Position numbers and translations under genes: made by a program. Positions 5,696-9,994 of a stretch of DNA of 9,994 nt are shown piece after piece (the first letter of the stretch is position 1; every line of letters begins with the position of its first letter). Origin of the DNA: JAUWOY01 sp034431315 (GTDB lineage: Bacteria > Chloroflexota > Anaerolineae > VGOG01); NCBI GenBank assembly GCA_034431315.1, contig DAOUDK010000135.1:1-9994 (forward strand). Reading direction: 5' to 3'. The notes beneath the pieces were generated by a model, which was not told where the DNA came from, did no database searches, and was given only the letters and a program-made list of their open reading frames with translations.

Positions 5696-6789
5696 CCTCC
5701 CCTCGCGCAGCCCGCGCTCGATCTCACGGCGCTGGCGCGGCAGGTAGCCGCTGCGATAGCCGCGAACCTGGCCCTCACCCCGCCCCCCTCAGTCCCCCCC
5801 AACTCTGGGGGGGAAGTGGGAGAGGGGAGAGTACGGCGCAGGTAGCTGAGGATCAATTCGACCGTCCGCCGCGCCCGGGCGAAGACGATGGTCTGCACGC
5901 CGTGCTGCAGCAGGTCTCCCGCCAGACGGACGCTCTCCAGCAGGACGCTGCGCCGTAGGCCGAGGTCGCGATTCACCACGGGAGGATTGTAGATCAAGAA
6001 ATGCCTGGCACCCCGGGCCGCGCCGTCGTCGTCCACCAGCGCCACCGGCTCCTCGATCAACCGCTCGGCCAGCTCAACGGGATTGGCAATCGTCGCCGAG
6101 GTCAGAATGAACTGGGGCGACGCGCCATAGAAGCGGGCGATCCGTTTCAGCCGGCGCAGGACATTGGCCACGTGCGAGCCGAACACTCCGCGATAGGCGT
6201 GCATTTCGTCAATCACCACGAATTGCAGATGCCCGAAGAAATCGGCCCATTTGGTGTGATGCGGCAGCACCCCGATGTGCAGCATGTCGGGGTTGCTGAT
6301 GACCAGGCGCGCCATAGCGCGAATGGCGGGACGCGCCTCGGCCGGCGTGTCGCCGTCGTAGGTGGCAATGCGAATCTCAGGATGGCTATTGGCTATTGGA
6401 GATTGGAGATTGGCAGTGATAAACTGATTTAGCGTATCCTTTTGATCCTGCGCCAGGGCTTTGGTGGGAAAGAGGTAGAGGGCACGCGCCTGTGGATCGC
6501 GCAGCAGGCGGTCGAGGACGGGCAGGTTGTAGCAGAGGGTTTTGCCGCTGGCCGTGCCGGTGACGACCACGATGTGCTGGCCGGCTTGCGCCCGCCGCCA
6601 CGCCGTGGCCTGATGGGTGTACAGCGCGCGGATGCCCCGGCTGCGCAGGGCATCCACCAGCGCGGGATGGAGGTCATCGGGGAACGACGCAAACTGCGAC
6701 GGGTGCGGGGGGAAGGTCCGCCACGCGGCGATGTTCGAGGCGATATTGGGATCGGTTTGCCAGGCGTTCAAAAGCGTGGAGAGGGACAT
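5680..6789 (-). CDS. N-terminal part of YprA/MrfA-like DEAD/DEAH helicase, frameshifted
   Basis: 369 codons from ATG 6789, preceded by an AAGGA ribosome site about 6-7 bases upstream and 37 bases after the transporter stop, so probably co-transcribed with it. Motifs: LYTHQATAW (Q-like, about 57-65), Walker A TGTASGKT 77-84, LFPTKALAQDQ 107-116, YDGDTPAEARP, SNPDML, Walker B DEMH 194-197 followed by AYRGVFGSHVANVLRRL, and motif III TSATIANP 230-237. This is the layout of the YprA helicase clade. The true sequence ends near residue 320 (SYLRRT). After that the frame runs through an inserted repeat (SPTSPPELGGTEGGG) and then about 30 residues of wrong-frame sequence to a TAG. Leaving out 5771-5829 joins SYLRRT directly to QVRGYRSGYLPRQRREI and the frame of 4226-5695, giving a helicase of about 834 residues. 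As sequenced, the gene is probably inactive, or the insertion is recent. Confidence 0.88.
   Translation of the reverse strand: MSLSTLLNAWQTDPNIASNIAAWRTFPPHPSQFASFPDDLHPALVDALRSRGIRALYTHQATAWRRAQAGQHIVVVTGTASGKTLCYNLPVLDRLLRDPQARALYLFPTKALAQDQKDTLNQFITANLQSPIANSHPEIRIATYDGDTPAEARPAIRAMARLVISNPDMLHIGVLPHHTKWADFFGHLQFVVIDEMHAYRGVFGSHVANVLRRLKRIARFYGASPQFILTSATIANPVELAERLIEEPVALVDDDGAARGARHFLIYNPPVVNRDLGLRRSVLLESVRLAGDLLQHGVQTIVFARARRTVELILSYLRRTLPSPTSPPELGGTEGGGVRARFAAIAAATCRASAVRSSAGCARGGCAPW
5771..5829. repeat. G/C-rich palindromic repeat inserted in the helicase gene
   Basis: CCCCCCC at 5794-5800 and GGGGGGG at 5807-5813 form a stem with loop AACTCT, flanked by imperfectly pairing CCCTCACCCC and GTGGGAGAGGGG. 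The unit resembles mobile palindromic repeats that I recall as abundant in Chloroflexota intergenic DNA. The boundaries are inferred: 59 bases is the length (2 modulo 3) that both matches the visible palindrome and rejoins the two helicase frames. Runs of seven C and seven G also make a sequencing length error possible. Confidence 0.7.
6384..6413. repeat. Tandem heptamer array inside the helicase gene
   Basis: Four consecutive 7-bp units on the plus strand, GGCTATT twice then GGAGATT twice, followed by GG. In the helicase protein it reads as NLQSPIANS, a stretch with no counterpart in the motif layout between the KALAQDQ block and the RIATYDGDTP block. The insert is in frame and probably forms a surface loop. 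The two-unit structure suggests two rounds of duplication. Confidence 0.7.
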
Positions 6790-6826
6790 GGATGATCCTT
6801 ATTGCTTATGTCGAAGGAGAGGCAGG

Positions 6827-8116
6827 CTAGCGGACGAAACGAGCGAAGAGCAGTGCAGCGCAGAGTCTGCCGATGCCAGATAGTACGAACACGGGCGTGT
6901 ATCCCCAGCGTTGGGCGACGATGCCGCCCAGGGCAGCCCCGCCAGCCAGGGCCACCATCACCACGATTTGGTAAAGCGCAGTGTAGCGCGGCCGGCGATC
7001 CTCAGGAGTGAGAATGAGAAGAAAATTGAAATTGGCAAGCTCATAGCCAGCCCACAGGAACCCGGCTACCAGGTTGATCGGCACCACGTGCCAGGGCGAG
7101 CGGGTCAACGCCCAAGCCCAGGGCAGCAAGGGGATGAGCAGCCCGGTGACGAGTTGTACCTGACGCGTTCCCCAGCGGTCAACCAGGCTGCCAAACAGCC
7201 GCTGACCCGGCAGCGCAGCCAGGGTGGCCACCACGCTAAGAGCCCCCACGACGCCGGCACTGGCTCTTAAATTCTCAACCAGGTAGAGGTTGAAGAACGG
7301 CCCAGCTATGTTCAGGGAAAGGTTCCATATCGCCGCTGTGGCACAGAAGGTCAGGAAATCAGGGTGAGTGCGCAGATGCTGGAGTAGAGACAATCGAGGG
7401 CCGCTGTCTTTCACCTCAGGAGAGATCGAGGCGAGGGGTTCCTCGATGCGAGCGAAACTGAAAGTGGAAGCCATGCCAACAGCAAAAGCCAGTCCCATGG
7501 CCAGTTGGTAGCCATTGGTGCCGCCAATAAGGGTGATGAGCTGCCCGACGAGGAAGGTCGCCAGCATGTTGGCCACGCCCATGGCGATATTGCGGGACGA
7601 AAAGTAGCGACCGCGCCAGGACAAAGGCACGATGTCAGCGGTGAGGGACACCCAAGCGGGCACTCCCAGGTTGCCGAAAGCGCTGCGGAGGATGACCAGG
7701 ACGATGGCGACGTAGACAGCAGTTGGCCCGGCAAAGAACAGGGGAGTCAGCGCCAGCAGCAACAGCGTGGCCCGCGATACCACACCGCCACTGAGCACCA
7801 CGATTTGCTTGCGGCGGCCCCGACGCTCGACGAGGGTAGCTCCGGACAATAGAACCAAAGCAGCGCTCAGACTCGACAGTGCACTCATCAGGCCGATTTG
7901 AGCGCGAGTGGCGCCTAGCACCAGCACGAACAGGGAGAGATAGGCGACCACAATCGAGTCGCTGCCGCTGGCAAAGACCCCGTCGAACCAAAACCAGCGC
8001 AGGTTTTGCCGGATGGAGGGAGGCAACTGAGCAGCCCAGCGGCCACCCGTCGTAGACTGCCAGGCGCGTCGCCCCAACCTCCGAATCATGCGTAAGGAAC
8101 TACGCCAGCCTGTCAT
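6827..8116 (-). CDS. MFS transporter, 12 transmembrane segments
   Basis: 429-residue inner-membrane transporter of the major facilitator superfamily. About twelve hydrophobic helices are visible, for example IVVAYLSLFVLVLGA, ALSSLSAALVLLSGATL, AVYVAIVLVILRSAFG, MLATFLVGQLITLIGG, LAMGLAFAVGMASTFSF, ALSVVATLAALPG and QIVVMVALAGGAALGGIVA. The motif-A-like loop VERRGRRKQ lies after helix 2, and RLFGSLVDRWGTRQ is the matching loop in the second half. A basic stretch of about 35 residues precedes the first helix. ATG 8116 is chosen; a TTG at 8122 or the ATG at 8089 are alternatives, and none has a strong ribosome site. The substrate is unknown. It ends with TAG 37 bases before the helicase start, fitting an operon. 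It is bracketed by two direct copies of the helicase 5' end. Confidence 0.85.
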   Translation of the reverse strand: MTGWRSSLRMIRRLGRRAWQSTTGGRWAAQLPPSIRQNLRWFWFDGVFASGSDSIVVAYLSLFVLVLGATRAQIGLMSALSSLSAALVLLSGATLVERRGRRKQIVVLSGGVVSRATLLLLALTPLFFAGPTAVYVAIVLVILRSAFGNLGVPAWVSLTADIVPLSWRGRYFSSRNIAMGVANMLATFLVGQLITLIGGTNGYQLAMGLAFAVGMASTFSFARIEEPLASISPEVKDSGPRLSLLQHLRTHPDFLTFCATAAIWNLSLNIAGPFFNLYLVENLRASAGVVGALSVVATLAALPGQRLFGSLVDRWGTRQVQLVTGLLIPLLPWAWALTRSPWHVVPINLVAGFLWAGYELANFNFLLILTPEDRRPRYTALYQIVVMVALAGGAALGGIVAQRWGYTPVFVLSGIGRLCAALLFARFVR

Positions 8117-8330
8117 AGCCAAATGCCTGCTTCGCCTCGTCCTGCAGCAGATACCAGATGATCAGCGCGCCGATGCCTCGGCTGCGCAGGGCATCCACCA
8201 GCGCGGGATGCAGATCATCGGGGAACGGCGCAAACTGCGCCGGCTGCGAGGAGAAAGTCCGCCACGCGGCGATGTTCGAGGCGATACTGGGATCGGTTTG
8301 CCAAGCGTTCAAAAGCGTGGAGAGGGTCAT
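8100..8330 (-). pseudogene. Partial duplicate of the helicase 5' end
   Basis: The 76-codon frame begins LSTLLNAWQTDPSIASNIAA and runs to HPALVDALRSRGIGAL, nearly the same as residues 2-55 of the helicase starting at 6789. At DNA level 8163-8330 aligns without gaps to 6622-6789, with about 13 differences in 168 bases. Homology stops abruptly at 8163. The remaining residues (IIWYLLQDEAKQAFGYDRLA) are unrelated, and the frame ends at 8100, overlapping the transporter start. It keeps no helicase motif, so it is a remnant rather than a working gene. No clear ribosome site precedes it. Confidence 0.85.
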
Positions 8331-8432
8331 GTTCGTGAGCGTATCACGTTGGGGACATTGCAGGTAGCTGAAACTGGGCCTTGAGCTCCGTAATAAGGCC
8401 GAAAAAGGGGCCTACGTCTGCCCATAATGGAT

Positions 8433-8461
8433 TTGAGCCAACCCGCGAAATAGGGTACAAT
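8433..8461 (+). promoter_or_regulatory. Sigma-70-type promoter of the plus-strand gene
   Basis: TTGAGC at 8433-8438 (4 of 6 to TTGACA) and TACAAT at 8456-8461 (5 of 6 to TATAAT) are separated by exactly 17 bases. Transcription would start near 8468, upstream of the ATG at 8499 but downstream of the ATG at 8460, which supports the later start. Seen in sequence; activity is inferred. Confidence 0.6.
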
Positions 8462-8496
8462 GTACCCTCATCCCATAAAGATCGCGAGGTTGGCTC
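8435..8496. repeat. Outer inverted repeat enclosing the promoter and leader
   Basis: GAGCCAACCCGCG at 8435-8447 pairs with CGCGAGGTTGGCTC at 8483-8496 with a single one-base bulge. The right arm contains the GAGG ribosome site and ends two bases before the ATG at 8499. It encloses the smaller palindrome at 8453-8467. It may be an element end or a regulatory structure. Confidence 0.55.
8453..8467. promoter_or_regulatory. Palindrome GGGTACAATGTACCC over the -10 box (candidate operator)
   Basis: A perfect 7-bp inverted repeat around a central A fully covers the TACAAT -10 hexamer. It is the size and place of a repressor operator; autorepression by the helix-turn-helix protein encoded just downstream is a natural but untested guess. 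Confidence 0.5.
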
Positions 8497-8498
8497 TC

Positions 8499-9911
8499 AT
8501 GCAGTATACCACAAAACTCTCGATTGTTCAACTGGCCCGGATTCGTCTCCACGCCCTGGTGGTGCTCAGCATCCTTGTCCTGGCCGCGGTGGGCTGCTTG
8601 CCGGACAGTCAGGCAGGCTGGATCACTTGGCCGCCCCAGGTGGTGATAGTGGCTGCAAGAGGCCGTCGGCAGCGGGACCTGGGGTGCGACAGGGTCACTC
8701 ACGGTGCTATCTGTTGGCTGTATCTGTCCCGCACCTGGCCCATCCCTCTGCTGCGCAGTCTCTTGCTGTGGAGCTTGTGGTATCTCAGTGGACAACAAGG
8801 GGCGGCGTGGGTGAGTCTGATCCCGTGGGTGCAGTGGCTGTGGCAGAGTGGTGGGGTGTGGTGGCCCTGGCTGCGGCGTCAGCCGGAATGGCAGGCGGCG
8901 CATTGGTTGCTGAGGCAAGGTCAACTCTTGGCGATCGTGGCCCTGGCAGGGTTGAGTCTGGGGGCGCTGCTGAGAGGCCAGTCGGTGCCCTCTCCTCTGC
9001 CGGCGCTGGGCAGGTCGGGCGGGGGCTCCGGCCGCTGGGTGATGGGCTTGGGTTGTGTGGCCTGCGGTCGAGAAGAGCCCTGGGTAGAGGTGGTTCGGGA
9101 AGAGGATGGGAACTGCACGGCCACCATCTGCGGCCACTTCACGCTGGGGGTGTCCGGGGATCACCCCTTTCGGATACGACTGCTGATGCTCTTCCTGCGT
9201 CTGCTGGAAGTACCAGGCCCTCAGCGAGGTGGACGCCGTACCCGCGAGGGACGGACGCCTTTCGTTGCCCAGGAGAAGCTGGCGGCCTGGTTCAAGATGC
9301 CTCAACCCGACATCAGCCGCAACGAGAAGTACTGGTTGGAGGGCGATTGGCCCAATTTGCTGAGCTTGAAGACCGCCGAGGTTTTGACTGGTGAGTTGGT
9401 GGCCCGTATCGTGGTCGTCTTTGCCACCTTCCCTTGGTGGGGGGTGAAGAAAGTCTACCAGTACTTGCGGGAGCAAGGGGTGGCGGTCAGTGAGCGCCAG
9501 GTACGCCAGGCGGCGGAGCAGAGCGGCTGGTCTCGGTTGCGCCAGGAGTTGGTGAGACGCTATCACCTGACGGCGGAGAGCATCCGCCCACGGGACAACT
9601 GGTTGGTGGAGCAATTGTTGGCCCAGAACGAGACCTTGCTGGCCAAACTGGAGGTCGGGGAGGGGCTGACGCCAGAGGAGCAGATAGCGGTGGCGGATCT
9701 GCGGGCTCTGGCATCTGAGGCGGGGATGGTAGCCCAGCCCCCTCTCAAGGCTCTGCCCTGGCTGATGCGGGTGGAACGGGTGGTGTTTGGCCACTGGGAA
9801 GGGGTGACCGATGGCACGGTACGCTGCATCTACTGCGGCTCGACCCACGTGGCGCGCAAGAGCAGGAAACCCCGCTTGAACTTGTATTCCGCACTTCTCT
9901 ATCAGGGTTAG
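8499..9911 (+). CDS. Helix-turn-helix, zinc-finger protein; likely transposase front half, 3'-truncated
   Basis: 470 codons from ATG 8499 (GAGG at 8486-8489, 9-base spacing). The first third is rich in Trp and Leu, with hydrophobic stretches LVVLSILVLAAVG and LLAIVALAGLSLGALL, and its coding reality is less sure. From about residue 180 the protein is convincing: CVACGREEP (C186, C189), GDHPFRIRLLMLFLRLLEV, a basic linker, then FVAQEKLAAWFKMPQPDISR, which looks like a helix-turn-helix. A second DNA-binding-like unit follows, ATFPWWGVKKVYQYLREQGV with SERQVRQAAEQSGW. Near the end are CIYCGSTHVARKSRKPRL (C443, C446), one half of a zinc finger. I recall Chloroflexota transposase-like proteins with this order that continue into a second CxxC and a DDE catalytic domain. 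Here the sequence leaves the family after KPRL and stops with NLYSALLYQG. It is divergent from the minus-strand cluster. Confidence 0.6.
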   Translation: MQYTTKLSIVQLARIRLHALVVLSILVLAAVGCLPDSQAGWITWPPQVVIVAARGRRQRDLGCDRVTHGAICWLYLSRTWPIPLLRSLLLWSLWYLSGQQGAAWVSLIPWVQWLWQSGGVWWPWLRRQPEWQAAHWLLRQGQLLAIVALAGLSLGALLRGQSVPSPLPALGRSGGGSGRWVMGLGCVACGREEPWVEVVREEDGNCTATICGHFTLGVSGDHPFRIRLLMLFLRLLEVPGPQRGGRRTREGRTPFVAQEKLAAWFKMPQPDISRNEKYWLEGDWPNLLSLKTAEVLTGELVARIVVVFATFPWWGVKKVYQYLREQGVAVSERQVRQAAEQSGWSRLRQELVRRYHLTAESIRPRDNWLVEQLLAQNETLLAKLEVGEGLTPEEQIAVADLRALASEAGMVAQPPLKALPWLMRVERVVFGHWEGVTDGTVRCIYCGSTHVARKSRKPRLNLYSALLYQG

Positions 9912-9917
9912 TTGTGG

Positions 9918-9955
9918 TAAAATAGGGGCACCAAATACGCGAGTGAGGTGCCACT
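9918..9955 (+). promoter_or_regulatory. Leader of the last gene: possible -10 box, hairpin and ribosome site
   Basis: TAAAAT at 9918-9923 resembles a -10 box, but no good -35 sits 17 bases upstream. GGCACC at 9927-9932 pairs with GGTGCC at 9947-9952. The ribosome site GAGG (9945-9948), 7 bases before ATG 9956, partly lies in the right arm, so folding could hide it. Confidence 0.4.
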
Positions 9956-9994
9956 ATGACCGAGACGTTGGACGAAGTTGAATTTGAAACTCGA
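9956..9994 (+). CDS. Start of a further gene, running off the window; possibly a transposase
   Basis: ATG at 9956 with GAGG 7 bases upstream opens 13 codons, MTETLDEVEFETR, to the window edge. The acidic start resembles the N-terminus that I recall from IS1634-family (DUF4277) transposases, but 13 residues are too few to assign. If so, its insertion would explain why the gene at 8499-9911 loses its 3' end. Confidence 0.4.
   Translation, partial: MTETLDEVEFETR

Noticed and set aside
5680..5830. Programmed ribosomal frameshifting in the helicase
   Set aside because: There is no slippery heptamer at the overlap, and the frame change is explained by an inserted palindrome carrying non-family residues, not by a shift site.
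4664..5845. 393-codon plus-strand open frame
   Set aside because: It lies opposite the helicase, whose minus-strand frame has clear motifs. The plus-strand translation resembles no family and also crosses the palindromic repeat, so it is a GC-driven antisense frame.
6384..6413. CRISPR-like array
   Set aside because: The units are 7 bp, contiguous and without spacers, so this is a simple tandem repeat. No CRISPR array occurs in the window.
8412..9848. 478-codon minus-strand open frame rich in Pro, Gln and His
   Set aside because: It is antisense to the plus-strand gene with helix-turn-helix and CxxC motifs, promoter and ribosome site. Its low-complexity composition is typical of a shadow frame.

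Overview
The window looks like a chromosomal stretch of a GC-rich Chloroflexota bacterium (Anaerolineae- or Caldilineae-like). This is inferred from the gene content (a YprA/YprB-type helicase and exonuclease pair, and a membrane-anchored reductive-dehalogenase-like protein) and from the many short imperfect inverted repeats between and inside genes, a style I associate with that phylum. I could not run a taxonomic search.

Layout. Positions 1-8330 carry genes on the minus strand only; read in transcription order they run from right to left. They are: a remnant copy of a helicase 5' end (8100-8330), a 12-TM MFS transporter (6827-8116), a YprA/MrfA-like DEAD/DEAH helicase now split into two reading frames (5680-6789 and 4226-5695), a reductive-dehalogenase-like iron-sulfur protein cut by an in-frame TGA (2941-4041, with its lost tail at 2674-2940), a YprB/MrfB-like DEDDh exonuclease with TPR-like repeats (1311-2585), a possible scrap of a type I restriction specificity gene (about 922-1005), and a DUF1186/HEAT-like protein (159-887). 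On the plus strand, a divergent gene (8499-9911) starts from a well-formed promoter carrying a palindrome. It looks like the DNA-binding front half of a transposase without its catalytic half. A second plus-strand gene begins at 9956 and runs off the window.

How the genes fit together. In Bacillus subtilis the YprA helicase and YprB exonuclease (MrfA and MrfB) act together in repair of mitomycin-type DNA damage. Here the two are separated by the iron-sulfur gene but keep the same strand and order. The helicase also has an HNH-nuclease-like segment between its accessory domain and its C-terminal DUF1998 zinc domain, which to my knowledge is not part of the canonical protein.

The locus has clearly been hit by small mobile sequences. 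A roughly 59-bp G/C palindrome breaks the helicase frame, and removing exactly that segment rejoins the frame. A 28-bp heptamer repeat sits in frame in the same gene. A roughly 140-bp MITE-like element ends inside the exonuclease gene and supplies its stop codon. A 168-bp, about 92% identical copy of the helicase 5' end flanks the transporter. No tRNA, rRNA or CRISPR array was seen.
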